64,000 nucleotides of DNA from Nocardia higoensis (GCF_015477835.1 NZ_JADLQN010000005.1:186001-250000), one strand, 5' to 3'. Shown: positions 50,431 to 58,902, counted from the stretch's first letter. The notes: generated by a model from the letters alone, not told the origin. Program-made: numbers and translations.

Positions 50431-51263
50431 CCGTCGTGCTCGCCGGGGTGGGGGATTCGTTCCAGCAGACCGCGGCCACCGGCCCGTTGCTGCTGGCGCT
50501 CGGCGCCTGCCTGCTGGCCGGGTTGGTGTCGTTCGCCTCGCCGTGCGTGGTGCCGCTGGTGCCGGGCTATCTGTCCTACCTGGCCGGTCTGGTCGGCGCG
50601 GAAGCCCCGCCGGTCACCGCCTCCGAAGCCGTGGAATCGCGCACGGCCACCGCGACCGAGGTGCGTCTCGGGTCGGCGAAATTGCGGGTTGCGGGCGCCG
50701 CCGGACTGTTCGTCGCCGGATTCACCGTGGTGTTCGTGCTGGCGACCGCGACGGTCTTCGGCGTCATCGCGACCCTCAATGTGAACCGGGAATTGCTGCA
50801 GCGAATCGGCGGCGTGGTCACCATCGTGATGGGCCTGGCCTTCATCGGCCTCATCCCGGCACTGCAGCGCGACACCAGGATGGAGCCGCGCAGGCTCACC
50901 AGCCTCGTCGGGGCGCCCCTGCTCGGCGGCGTCTTCGCGCTGGGCTGGACGCCGTGCCTCGGCCCGACGCTGTCCGGGGTCATGGCGGTGGCGGCGGGCA
51001 CCGAGGGCGCCACGGCCGCGCGCGGCGTCGCCCTCATCGTCGCCTACTGCCTCGGCCTCGGGTTGCCGTTCGTCGTGCTGGCCTTCGGCTCGGCGGGCGC
51101 GCTGCGCGGCGTCGGCTGGTTGCGCCGCAATTCCCGCACCATCCAGATCGTCGGCGGCATCCTGCTCGTCGCGGTCGGCGTCGCGCTGGTGACCGGCGCC
51201 TGGGATCTGTTCGTCGCCTGGGTGCGCGACGCGTTCGTCTCCGAGGTGACCCTGCCGATATGA
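50427..51263 (+). CDS. ccdA: Cytochrome c biogenesis protein CcdA
   Basis: A 278-residue polytopic membrane protein (about six helices) carrying reducing equivalents from cytoplasmic thioredoxin across the membrane. The paired cysteines lie in SFASPCVVPLVPGYLSY and LGWTPCLGPTLSGV. A long loop between the first and second helix (PPVTASEAVESRTATATEVR) is typical for actinobacteria. Coupled to the TlpA-like gene and to resB. Confidence 0.94.
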   Translation: MTVVLAGVGDSFQQTAATGPLLLALGACLLAGLVSFASPCVVPLVPGYLSYLAGLVGAEAPPVTASEAVESRTATATEVRLGSAKLRVAGAAGLFVAGFTVVFVLATATVFGVIATLNVNRELLQRIGGVVTIVMGLAFIGLIPALQRDTRMEPRRLTSLVGAPLLGGVFALGWTPCLGPTLSGVMAVAAGTEGATAARGVALIVAYCLGLGLPFVVLAFGSAGALRGVGWLRRNSRTIQIVGGILLVAVGVALVTGAWDLFVAWVRDAFVSEVTLPI

Positions 51264-52930
51264 CCGTGACCGATCAGCGACCCGATTCCGCTCCGAAGAC
51301 CCCACCGCGTCAGTCCGCCCCCGGCCGGGCGTGGGCGCTGGTGCGCAACACCTGGCGCGGGCTGACCAGCATGCGCACCGCGCTGGTGTTGTTGTTCCTG
51401 CTCGCGCTGGCCGCCATTCCCGGCGCGCTGTTGCCCCAGCGCAGCCTCAACGAGCAGAAGGTCGAGCAGTACATCGCCGACCGCCCGACGCTCGGACCGT
51501 GGATGGACCGGGCCCAGTTGTTCGACGTGTTCGGCAGCTCCTGGTTCACCGCCATCTACGTGCTGCTGTTCATCTCGCTGGTGGGTTGCATCCTGCCCCG
51601 CGCGGTCGATCACTACCGCGCGCTGCGCACCCCGCCGGTGCGGGCGCCGCGCAACCTCGCCCGCCTGCCGCGCCACTACACCGCCGAGTCGGCGCGTACG
51701 CCCGAAGAAGTCGTCGGACACGCCAGGACCGGTCTGCGCGGCTGGCGCACCGAGGTCCGCACCGGGGTGGGCCGCGAAGGCGAGATCACCGTCTCCGCCG
51801 AGAAGGGCTATCTGCGCGAATTCGGCAACCTGGTATTCCACCTGGCGCTGGTCGGGCTGCTGGCCTCGATCGCGGTGGGCAAGCTGTTCGGCTACGAGGG
51901 CAGCGTCATCGTCATCGCCGACGACGGGCCCGGCTTCTGCACCACCTCTCCCGCGGTCTACGACTCGTTCCGCGCGGGCAACGTCAACGACGGCACCGGG
52001 ATGACCCCGATCTGCGTGCGGGTGAAGGATTTCCGCGCCGACTACCTCGAGACCGGCCAAGCCGAGATGTTCACCTCCAACATCTCCTACCAGGCCGGCG
52101 AGGACCTGGCCACCGGCACCTGGCGCGACACCACGCTGCGCGTGAATCATCCGCTGCGCGTCGCGGGCGATCGCATCTACCTGCAGGGCCACGGCTACGC
52201 GCCGACCTTCACCGTCACCTTCCCCGACGGGCAGACCAGGACCGAGACCATCCAGTGGGCGCCCACCGACGCCCGCACCTTCCTGTCCGGCGGCGTGCTG
52301 CGCATCGACCCGCCCGGCGGCATGTACGCCACCGACGAGGAGCGCCGCAAGAACCAGATCGCCATCGAGGGCCTGTTCGCCCCGACCGCCATGTTGCACG
52401 GCAGCCTGCTGACATCGGTCTTCCCGCGCATGGACGACCCGGCCGTAGCCGTGGACATCTACCGCGGCGACACCGGCCTGGACACCGGCCGCCCGCAGTC
52501 GCTGTTCTCGCTCGATCAGGAACTGGTGCGTCAGGAGCGGCTGACCAAGGAGGCCAGGGTGAACCTGCGCCCCGGCGAGTCGGCCACGCTGTCCAACGGC
52601 ACCGTGGTCACCTTCGACGGCGCTAAGGAATTCGTGAACCTGCAGGTCTCGCACGATCCCGCCCAGCAGTGGGTGCTGGTGAGCGCGCTGACCATGATGG
52701 CGGGCCTGCTGGTGTCGCTGTTGGTCAAACGGCGTCGGATCTGGATCCGGGTGTACCCGGCGGCGGACGGGGCCGGTACGGTGGATCAACGACGCACCGT
52801 AGTAGAGATGGGCGGCCTGGCCAGGACCGACCAGGCGGGCTGGGGCGACGAGTTCGACCGCCTGCGCGCCCGGCTGCTCGACACGGACAACGACACGGCT
52901 CGAACCGGGGCCGACAGCACGGGAGACTGA
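51260..52930 (+). CDS. resB: Cytochrome c biogenesis protein ResB
   Basis: A 556-residue ResB/Ccs1. Membrane segments: ALVLLFLLALAAIPGALLPQ, AIYVLLFISLVGCILPR, the LVFHLALVGLLASIAVGKLF helix, and one near residue 470 (VLVSALTMMAGLLVSLLV), separated by a large extracytoplasmic domain. With CcsA it forms the heme-transport and ligation complex of System II. ATGA overlap with ccdA and a 2-bp gap to ccsA. The C-terminal 70 residues are polar and cytoplasmic. Confidence 0.94.
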   Translation: MTVTDQRPDSAPKTPPRQSAPGRAWALVRNTWRGLTSMRTALVLLFLLALAAIPGALLPQRSLNEQKVEQYIADRPTLGPWMDRAQLFDVFGSSWFTAIYVLLFISLVGCILPRAVDHYRALRTPPVRAPRNLARLPRHYTAESARTPEEVVGHARTGLRGWRTEVRTGVGREGEITVSAEKGYLREFGNLVFHLALVGLLASIAVGKLFGYEGSVIVIADDGPGFCTTSPAVYDSFRAGNVNDGTGMTPICVRVKDFRADYLETGQAEMFTSNISYQAGEDLATGTWRDTTLRVNHPLRVAGDRIYLQGHGYAPTFTVTFPDGQTRTETIQWAPTDARTFLSGGVLRIDPPGGMYATDEERRKNQIAIEGLFAPTAMLHGSLLTSVFPRMDDPAVAVDIYRGDTGLDTGRPQSLFSLDQELVRQERLTKEARVNLRPGESATLSNGTVVTFDGAKEFVNLQVSHDPAQQWVLVSALTMMAGLLVSLLVKRRRIWIRVYPAADGAGTVDQRRTVVEMGGLARTDQAGWGDEFDRLRARLLDTDNDTARTGADSTGD

Positions 52931-52932
52931 CG

Positions 52933-53904
52933 ATGCCGATCGACGACACCCTCGCCCAGTACAGCGACCTGGCCTTCAAATCGGCACTGGTCGTGTACGC
53001 GCTGGTGCTCGGGCTGCTGCTGTGGCAGTTCGCTTCCGCGCAGGTCCGCAGGAGCGAGGAGCGCGAACTCGTCGGCGTGGGCGGCGGCAGCGCCGATCGG
53101 CCCAGCGGTCCCGGCAAGGTGATCGAGACACCGGCGACCCCGCTGCCGGTGCGCCTGGGCAATATGGCGTTCTCGGTGCTGTTCGTCGCGTTCGCTCTGC
53201 ACGTCGCCTCGATCGTGTTGCGCGGCTTCGCCACGGACCGGTTCCCGCTGGGCAACATGTACGAGTTCGTCACCATGGCCTGCGCCGCGACCGTGCTCGT
53301 CGGCTTCTGGCTGCTGCGCGAACAGCGCCACCGCGCCACCTGGGTGTTCCTGCTGGTGCCCGTGCTGATCCTGATGTTCCTGGCGGGCACGGTCCTCTAC
53401 GCCGACGCCGCTCCCGTCGTCCCCGCGCTGCGCTCGTTCTGGCTGCCGTTGCACGTGACCATCGTCAGCATCGGCAGCGGGGTCTTCATGGTCTCCGGCG
53501 TCGCCAGCCTGCTGTTTCTCTACCGCCTGCGCCAGCCCGAAGGCGAGGAGTCGTCGAACGTCCTGGGCGCCATCGCCCGCCGCCTCCCCGACGCGCGGAC
53601 CCTGGACCGTCTCGCCTACCGCACCACCATCGTCGGCTTCCCGCTCTTCGGCGCGGGCGTCATCCTCGGCGCCATCTGGGCCGAAGCCGCGTGGGGCCGG
53701 TTCTGGGGCTGGGACCCCAAGGAAACCTGCTCCTTCATCGCCTGGGTCCTCTACGCCGCCTACCTGCACGCCAGGGCCACGTCCGGCTGGCGTGACACCA
53801 GGGCCGCCTGGATCAACGTCGCCGCATTCGTCGCCATGCTGTTCAACCTCTTCATCATCAACCTGGTGATCAGCGGCCTGCACAGCTACGCCGGCCTGAC
53901 CTAA
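52933..53904 (+). CDS. ccsA: Cytochrome c heme lyase subunit CcsA/ResC
   Basis: A 323-residue polytopic protein (about eight helices). The heme-handling WWD motif is seen as WGRFWGWDPKETCSFIAW near residue 255; flanking His residues lie in LPLHVTIVSIGS and in the C-terminal SGLHSYAG. Together with ResB it completes System II, so the operon supplies everything for c-type cytochrome assembly next to the heme pathway. Last gene of the hemL operon. Confidence 0.95.
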   Translation: MPIDDTLAQYSDLAFKSALVVYALVLGLLLWQFASAQVRRSEERELVGVGGGSADRPSGPGKVIETPATPLPVRLGNMAFSVLFVAFALHVASIVLRGFATDRFPLGNMYEFVTMACAATVLVGFWLLREQRHRATWVFLLVPVLILMFLAGTVLYADAAPVVPALRSFWLPLHVTIVSIGSGVFMVSGVASLLFLYRLRQPEGEESSNVLGAIARRLPDARTLDRLAYRTTIVGFPLFGAGVILGAIWAEAAWGRFWGWDPKETCSFIAWVLYAAYLHARATSGWRDTRAAWINVAAFVAMLFNLFIINLVISGLHSYAGLT

Positions 53905-53918
53905 AACTCACCGAGACC

Positions 53919-54227
53919 ATGGCCCCTACCACACCCCTGCCTCCGACCTCTCCGGGCGAGATTCTCGCGGAAGAGTTCTTGGAGCCACTCGAGATCAGTC
54001 AGAACGCCTCGGCGCGCGCGGTCGGCGTACCGCCCCGGCAGATCAACCAGATCGTGCAAGGAAGCCGGGCGATCACCATCAGGACAGCGCTGCTCTTCGC
54101 GCGATATTTCGGCACGACGCCCGAATTCTGGATCAACCTTCAGACGCGCTACGACCTGGTGCGTGAGAAGGAGAACCTGCGAGACAAGCTGGAGAGCATC
54201 ACGCCCCGGCAGCCGATCGCCTGCTGA
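53919..54227 (+). CDS. HigA-family antitoxin-like HTH protein, solitary
   Basis: A 102-residue XRE-type protein: SPGEILAEEFLEPLEISQNA, PPRQINQIVQGSRAITIRTA and FWINLQTRYDLV match HigA antitoxins almost end to end. HigA normally follows a HigB toxin, but the gene directly upstream is ccsA, with a 14-bp gap, and no HigB-like frame is present. It may be an orphan regulator read through from the ccsA operon. No clear Shine-Dalgarno site. Confidence 0.82.
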   Translation: MAPTTPLPPTSPGEILAEEFLEPLEISQNASARAVGVPPRQINQIVQGSRAITIRTALLFARYFGTTPEFWINLQTRYDLVREKENLRDKLESITPRQPIAC

Positions 54228-54240
54228 GTAGGTGGCACGG

Positions 54241-54273
54241 CAGGCCGGGAGCAACTCGACGGATCCCGGCCTG
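54241..54273. terminator. Bidirectional hairpin after the HigA-like gene
   Basis: CAGGCCGGGA (54241-54250) and TCCCGGCCTG (54264-54273) form a 10-bp stem around 13 nt between convergent stop codons. Confidence 0.75.
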
Positions 54274-54278
54274 GGCGG

Positions 54279-54488
54279 CTAGTGCTCCTTGGGACCCTCT
54301 CTGTCACGGCGCTGCTGCTCGCGCGAGATCCGCCAGAGGAAGTCGGGATCGTCGTCGGGGCCCAAGATCGGGCGACGTCGCGGAGGGGCCGGAGGGGCTA
54401 CGGACCGATCGATTCTTCCCGGACCGAACGCCTTCCACATCAGCACTGCCACCGCGATCACTGCGATGAGGGCCAACAGATATGCCAC
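54279..54488 (-). CDS. Small single-pass membrane protein
   Basis: A 69-residue protein: hydrophobic helix at the N terminus (LLALIAVIAVAVLMWKAF), then a Pro/Arg-rich linker and an acidic-basic tail (DDDPDFLWRISREQQRRDRE). AGGAGG lies 8 nt before GTG 54488; the GTG at 54497 is part of that site and unlikely. Unknown function; a small conserved-looking actinobacterial protein next to bldC. Confidence 0.68.
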   Translation of the reverse strand: MAYLLALIAVIAVAVLMWKAFGPGRIDRSVAPPAPPRRRPILGPDDDPDFLWRISREQQRRDREGPKEH

Positions 54489-54573
54489 GTGGCTCACCTC
54501 CTGCTACCGAGGGTAGCCCTGTGAGTGGTCCACGCACAGCGTGGGCCACGGGCGAGTGACCTTCGGCAGCCGG

Positions 54574-54786
54574 TCAGTGTTCTGTTTTGGCCTCGGTGGT
54601 CAGTGACTTCAGCAGTTGCATGACCTCGGACTCGCGGAAGCGGCGATGTCCGCCGGGAGTGCGCAGCGATCCGAGACGGCCCGCGTGTGCCCATCGGGTG
54701 ACGGTCTTGGGATCGACGTGGAACAGTGCGGCGACTTGCCCGGGGGTCAGCAGGGTGTCCTGGCCGCCGACGGTGATCGCACTCAT
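54574..54786 (-). CDS. bldC: BldC-type MerR-like transcriptional regulator
   Basis: A 70-residue protein that is almost all one winged HTH: LLTPGQVAALFHVDPKTVTR, WAHAGRLGSLRTPGGHRRFR, then ESEVMQLLKSL. This is BldC, which in Streptomyces binds direct repeats head-to-tail and delays development; in Mycobacteriales its role is less known. GGAGAGG lies 6 nt before ATG 54786, excluding longer starts. Monocistronic, judged by the flanking spacing. Confidence 0.93.
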   Translation of the reverse strand: MSAITVGGQDTLLTPGQVAALFHVDPKTVTRWAHAGRLGSLRTPGGHRRFRESEVMQLLKSLTTEAKTEH

Positions 54787-54959
54787 AGCAAACCTCTCCG
54801 TTCTTCGACAGTCCCTCATCAGATGGCGCCATCGTCGCACTCCACCCCCTAGGTACTCGAATCACCTACAGCGGGTAAAGGCGAAGTAATGGACAAATCG
54901 GATGCTCGTCCGGTGAGGGCGCGTCGGGCCCGCAAACCGGGTCGCCTACCCTGGTCGGC

Positions 54960-55286
54960 GTGAGCGAAACGACTGGATCCCACCCGCGGGTGGGCCGCAG
55001 CCTGGCCGTCAACCTGGGCTTGTACACCCTGGCGCGGCTGGCCTTGGTCGCCGTGATCGCCGCGGTGGTCTACGGGGTCGCCCGACTCGTCGGTGTGCAG
55101 GTGCACCTGCTGCTGGCCGTGCTGGCCGCGGTGCTCATCGCGATGCCGCTGTCGCTGATCTTGTTCAAGGGGCTGCGCGGGCGGGTCAACGCCGATATCG
55201 CGGTGGTCGACGCCAAGCGCAGGCAGGACAAGGCGCAGTTGCGGGCGCGGTTGCGCGGTGAGACCGAAGGCGACGATCCGGCATAG
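54960..55286 (+). CDS. DUF4229 membrane protein
   Basis: A 108-residue protein with two adjacent membrane helices (LYTLARLALVAVIAAVVYGV; LLLAVLAAVLIAMPLSLILF) and a charged C-terminal helix (NADIAVVDAKRRQDKAQLRA). The pattern is that of DUF4229. GTG 54960 lies 7 nt after TACCCT (54947-54952), so the mRNA is probably leaderless. In M. tuberculosis a similar gene follows ccsA closely. Function unknown. Confidence 0.78.
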   Translation: MSETTGSHPRVGRSLAVNLGLYTLARLALVAVIAAVVYGVARLVGVQVHLLLAVLAAVLIAMPLSLILFKGLRGRVNADIAVVDAKRRQDKAQLRARLRGETEGDDPA

Positions 55287-55314
55287 GCCACGGCGAGCGA
55301 ATGCGAGGCTATCG

Positions 55315-56400
55315 GTGAAGTACTGCGATCGCAGCGCCCCGCGCGACTGGGTGGACAACGCTGTCCGCCTCATCGACGCGGATGCCCAGCGCAGCGCGGA
55401 CACCCATCTGTTGCGGTATCCGCTGCCCGTCGACTGGAACATCCAGCTCTACCTCAAGGACGAGTCGACCCACATCACCGGCAGCCTCAAGCACCGGCTG
55501 GCCCGCTCGCTGTTCCTGTACTCGATCTGCAACGGCTGGATCACCGAGGGCACCACGGTGGTGGAGGCCTCGTCGGGGTCGACGGCGGTGAGCGAGGCGT
55601 ATTTCGCGAAGTTGCTCGGGCTCGACTTCGTGGCGGTGATGCCGGAGAAGACCTCGCAGCGCAAGATCGCGCTCATCGAGGCCCAGGGCGGGCGCTGTCA
55701 CTTCGTGCGCCGCCCGCCGGACATGTACACCGAGGCGGCGCGGCTGGCGGCCGAGTCCGGCGGCCACTACATGGACCAGTTCACCCACGCCGAACGGGCC
55801 ACCGACTGGCGTGGCAACAACAACATCGCCGACAGCATCTTCACCCAGCTGCAGCTCGAGACCCACCCGGTACCGGAGTGGATCGTCATGAGCGCGGGTA
55901 CCGGCGGCACCAGCGCCACCATCGGCCGCTACATCCGCTACCGCAGGCATGCGACCAGACTCGCCGTGGTGGACCCGGAGAACTCCGCCTTCTACGGCGG
56001 CTACGAGACCGGAGACGCCGGTTATCAGACCGGCATGCCCTCGCGTATCGAAGGCATCGGCAGGCCCCGGGTGGAGCCGTCGTTCGTCGGCCAGGTGGTC
56101 GACCGGATGATCGCGGTGCCCGACGCCGCCTCGATCGCGGCCATGCGCTACGGCGGCCAGGTCCTCGGCAGGCGGATCGGCGCCTCGACGGGCACGAACC
56201 TGTGGGGTGTCTTCCACCTGATCGGCGAGATGCTGGACCGGGGTCGCAGCGGCAGCGTGGTCACCGTGCTGTGCGACGGCGGCGACCGCTACGCCGACAC
56301 CTACTTCGACGACGACTGGGTCGCGGCGCAGGGCTGGGATCTGACCGAACCGACCGCCGTCATCGACGAGTTCCACCGCACCGGCATCTGGAACGGCTGA
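55315..56400 (+). CDS. PLP-dependent cysteine synthase/desulfhydrase (Cds1-like)
   Basis: A 361-residue fold-type II PLP enzyme. The PLP lysine is K59 in ITGSLKHRLA; the phosphate loop is in SAGTGGTSATIGRYIRY, and ASSGSTAVSEAYF binds the substrate carboxylate. Sequence pattern and length fit Cds1 (Rv3684), a cysteine desulfhydrase that makes pyruvate, ammonia and H2S; H2S feeds respiration in mycobacteria. Cysteine synthase activity cannot be excluded. GTG 55315 has no good ribosome site and follows the DUF4229 gene by 28 bp. Confidence 0.85.
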   Translation: MKYCDRSAPRDWVDNAVRLIDADAQRSADTHLLRYPLPVDWNIQLYLKDESTHITGSLKHRLARSLFLYSICNGWITEGTTVVEASSGSTAVSEAYFAKLLGLDFVAVMPEKTSQRKIALIEAQGGRCHFVRRPPDMYTEAARLAAESGGHYMDQFTHAERATDWRGNNNIADSIFTQLQLETHPVPEWIVMSAGTGGTSATIGRYIRYRRHATRLAVVDPENSAFYGGYETGDAGYQTGMPSRIEGIGRPRVEPSFVGQVVDRMIAVPDAASIAAMRYGGQVLGRRIGASTGTNLWGVFHLIGEMLDRGRSGSVVTVLCDGGDRYADTYFDDDWVAAQGWDLTEPTAVIDEFHRTGIWNG

Positions 56401-56501
56401 TCCCTGCGCGCGGCGTGGATTCCGGCGCGCGCTGCTCTGTAATCGATGCTGTGTTGTCTCTCCGAGCGTTGTCTCTCCGAGCGGCCCTTTCCGCCGATTT
56501 C

Positions 56502-56546
56502 GTCAATTTACGTTGACATTCGCCGGTGATGTCAATCAAAATTGAC
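56502..56546. promoter_or_regulatory. Two tandem GTCAA-N6-TTGAC palindromes within a promoter
   Basis: GTCAATTTACGTTGAC (56502-56517) and GTCAATCAAAATTGAC (56531-56546) are 16-bp inverted repeats with centres 29 bp apart. The right arm of the first forms a consensus -35 TTGACA (56513-56518); CAAAAT (56537-56542) in the second can serve as -10 with an 18-bp spacer, placing transcription start at or near ATG 56550. The downstream HTH protein is the obvious candidate ligand. Confidence 0.7.
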
Positions 56547-56549
56547 GTC

Positions 56550-56768
56550 ATGACCGAAGCGACAACTCTGGCGGCCGCGGCGGGCAGCCCCGATCCCGAG
56601 ATCGGGCTGCGCGCGGTCCGCGCGCTGCGCAGGCTGCTCGAACGTTTGGAAGCGATTCAGGTGCGAAATGCCAGGGACCAGGGGTGGTCCTGGCAGGCGA
56701 TCGCCGACGCGCTCGAGGTCAGCAAGCAAGCGGTGCACCAGAAGTACAACCGGAAGGGCGGCAAGTGA
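56550..56768 (+). CDS. Small resolvase-type helix-turn-helix protein
   Basis: A 72-residue protein: a helical N-terminal part (DPEIGLRAVRALRRLLERLE) and a C-terminal HTH (DQGWSWQAIADALEVSKQAV) ending HQKYNRKGGK. The ATG at 56550 is chosen because the second upstream palindrome ends 3 nt before it and the promoter suggests a leaderless mRNA; ATG 56529 would place the palindrome in the coding region. The stop overlaps the Clp-N gene by one base. It probably represses this two-gene operon. Confidence 0.82.
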   Translation: MTEATTLAAAAGSPDPEIGLRAVRALRRLLERLEAIQVRNARDQGWSWQAIADALEVSKQAVHQKYNRKGGK

Positions 56769-57352
56769 TGTTCGAACGATTCAGCCGATCGGCGCGGACG
56801 GCCGTGGTCGCGGCGCAGGAAGAAGCCCGGGAGCTGCGCGCACCGCGCATCGACGTCGAGCACGTGCTGCTCGGCCTGCTCGCGCACGCAGAGCCGGGCC
56901 TGTCGGCGCTGGTCGCCGAGAGCGCCGGGCTCACGCACGACGGGGCGCGCCAGGCGCTCACGGAAGCGGGCGCGAGTGCGCCGCTGGGACCTGAGGACGC
57001 GGAGGCGTTGCGCTCCATCGGCATCGACCTCGACGCGGTGCGCGAATCGCTGGAAGCGAGTTTCGGCGCGGACGCGCTCGATCGCGCCGCACCGGAGCAA
57101 CGGCGCGGGCTGTTCGGCCGCGACCGGAGCTCGGGCCACACCCCGTTCACCCGCGAGGCGAAGAAGGTGCTGGAGCTGGCGTTGCGAGAGGCGCTGGCCC
57201 GCAAGGACAAGAGCATCGAATCCGGGCACATGCTGCTGGCCGTGCTGCGCGCGCCGAACCCGGCCACGGTCCGGTTGCTCGGCGGCCCGGAGTCCGTCGA
57301 AGCGTTGCGCCCGCGGGTGCACGAACTGCTCGACGCCGACCGCGCGGCCTGA
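56768..57352 (+). CDS. Clp N-terminal domain protein
   Basis: A 194-residue protein made of two Clp_N repeats (residues about 1-70: FERFSRSARTAVVAAQEEAR, IDVEHVLLGLLAHAEPGLSA; and 120-190: FTREAKKVLELALREALARK, IESGHMLLAVLRAPNPATVR), without an AAA+ ATPase module. Such stand-alone Clp-N proteins, like ClpC N domains or ClpS-like adaptors, could bind protease substrates or partners. A TGATG junction couples it to the small HTH gene. Substrate specificity is unknown. Confidence 0.85.
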   Translation: MFERFSRSARTAVVAAQEEARELRAPRIDVEHVLLGLLAHAEPGLSALVAESAGLTHDGARQALTEAGASAPLGPEDAEALRSIGIDLDAVRESLEASFGADALDRAAPEQRRGLFGRDRSSGHTPFTREAKKVLELALREALARKDKSIESGHMLLAVLRAPNPATVRLLGGPESVEALRPRVHELLDADRAA

Positions 57353-57416
57353 GCGGGCTCCGGCCGTCTGCGCGCGAGCCCCGCGCGAACAGGCCTGTGC
57401 GGCTTAGCATGGGCGC

Positions 57417-57809
57417 ATGCAGCTTGTGATCCGACTGATCATCAACGCGGTGGCCATCTGGCTGGCGGCGGCGTGGGTGAGCGGCATCGACATCCTCAGT
57501 CCCGACGACGCCGGGACGGGGGCGAAGATCGCTGTCGTGCTGGCCATCGCCGCCCTGTTCACCCTGGTCAACGCCCTGGTGAAGCCGATCGTGCAGCTGC
57601 TGTCGCTGCCGCTGATCCTGCTGACCCTCGGGTTGTTCCTGCTGGTCATCAACGCCCTGATGCTGTGGCTGACCGCGGCGCTCACCGACGTGGTCGACAC
57701 CGGCGGCTACGGCCTGGAGGTCGCCGGCTTCTGGGCGGCGATCCTCGGCGGCATCATCATCTCGCTGGTGAACTGGGTGCTCGGCGTGCTGGTTCCGGAC
57801 GGAGACTGA
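57417..57809 (+). CDS. Phage holin family / YvlD-like membrane protein
   Basis: A 130-residue protein with four hydrophobic helices (LIINAVAIWLAAAWVSGIDI; IAVVLAIAALFTLVNALVKP; LPLILLTLGLFLLVINALML; GFWAAILGGIIISLVNWVLG). The NALVKPIVQLLSLPLILLTL signature is that of the DUF360/YvlD group, called phage holin family in automated annotation; it is a chromosomal protein and no phage genes are near. ATG 57417 lies 6 nt after TAGCAT (57405-57410), probably leaderless. A convergent hairpin follows. Confidence 0.85.
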   Translation: MQLVIRLIINAVAIWLAAAWVSGIDILSPDDAGTGAKIAVVLAIAALFTLVNALVKPIVQLLSLPLILLTLGLFLLVINALMLWLTAALTDVVDTGGYGLEVAGFWAAILGGIIISLVNWVLGVLVPDGD

Positions 57810-57814
57810 GTTCC

Positions 57815-57843
57815 GCCGGGGCGGTGCGGGCCATCGCCCCGGC
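57815..57843. terminator. Bidirectional hairpin between holin-like gene and menA
   Basis: GCCGGGGCG (57815-57823) pairs with CGCCCCGGC (57835-57843), starting 5 nt after the holin-like stop and in the convergent gap before the menA stop. Confidence 0.72.
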
Positions 57844-57928
57844 GCGGAATGTGGCGCTGTATCCGAGGCGCGGCAACGCCGGTCGTGCGGCGCCGGTCGT
57901 GCGGTGGCGCCGAGGAATACCGAACAGC

Positions 57929-58798
57929 TCAGCCCAGCGCGAGCGCGACAGCGCACAGGATCGACCAGGCCAGCAGCGCCAGGCCGGAATCACGCAGGGC
58001 CGGAATCAGTTCGAGCCCGTTGCCGCCGCCGCGCACCGGGGCGTTGGCCCGCACCGCGAGCGGCGCGGCCAACAGGCCGGCCAGCGCCCACGGCGTGTGC
58101 AGGGCCAGTGTCAGGGTGAGCAGGAACGGCACCGTCAGCAACGCCAGATGCAGTGTGCGGGTGCGGGCGTCACCGAGGGTGACCGCCAGGGTGATCTTGC
58201 CGGTGGCGGTGTCGGTCGGGATGTCACGCAGATTGTTCGCCACCAGCACGGCGCTGGAGAACGAACCGACCCCGACCGCGAGCGCCGCGCCCACCCAGTC
58301 GATCCGCTCGGCCTGCACGAACTGGGTGCCGAGCACGGCGACCAGGCCGAAGAACACGAACACGGCCACTTCGCCGAATCCGCTGTAGCCGTAGGGCTTG
58401 CTGCCGCCGGTGTAGAACCAGGCGCCCGCCAGGCAGGCCGCGCCGATCAGCAGCAGCCACCAAGCGGTGGTGAACACGAGCACCAGCCCCAGGACCGCGC
58501 CGAGCGCCAGGCAGCAGATCGCGGCGGTCTTCACCGCGGTGGGGGAGGCCAGCCCGGAGCCGACCAACCGCAGCGGGCCGACGCGATCGTCGTCGGTGCC
58601 GCGCACGCCGTCGGAATAGTCGTTGGCGTAGTTCACCCCGAGGATCAGCGCCACCGAGAGCAGGAGCGCCACAACGGCTTTCCACCAGACGACGGCGTCG
58701 AGCGCGGCGGCGGCTCCGGTCCCCGCGATCACGGGGGCGATCGCGTTCGGCAGGGTGCGCGGCCGCGCGCCCTCGATCCATTGCGCTGCTGTTGCCAT
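57929..58798 (-). CDS. menA: 1,4-dihydroxy-2-naphthoate polyprenyltransferase
   Basis: A 289-residue UbiA-superfamily membrane enzyme that prenylates and decarboxylates DHNA to demethylmenaquinone. First Asp-rich motif NYANDYSDGVRGTDDDRVGP, second NNLRDIPTDTATGK, and about eight to nine hydrophobic helices. ATG 58798 gives MATAAQWIEGARPRTLPNAI, the expected start. Standard length. It is the downstream end of the minus-strand men group. Confidence 0.95.
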   Translation of the reverse strand: MATAAQWIEGARPRTLPNAIAPVIAGTGAAAALDAVVWWKAVVALLLSVALILGVNYANDYSDGVRGTDDDRVGPLRLVGSGLASPTAVKTAAICCLALGAVLGLVLVFTTAWWLLLIGAACLAGAWFYTGGSKPYGYSGFGEVAVFVFFGLVAVLGTQFVQAERIDWVGAALAVGVGSFSSAVLVANNLRDIPTDTATGKITLAVTLGDARTRTLHLALLTVPFLLTLTLALHTPWALAGLLAAPLAVRANAPVRGGGNGLELIPALRDSGLALLAWSILCAVALALG

Positions 58799-58902
58799 GC
58801 GGGCAGCCTAATGCGCAACGCCGATCGGCGAACCGGCCACTGCCGCTCACCTACGACGGCGGACGGCATGAGTGCACATCAGCGCGGCCTCGCCGCCGTG
58901 TA

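Noticed and set aside
57417..57809. Holin-like gene as a prophage remnant
   Set aside because: No other phage gene, integrase or attachment repeat; the family is common on actinobacterial chromosomes.
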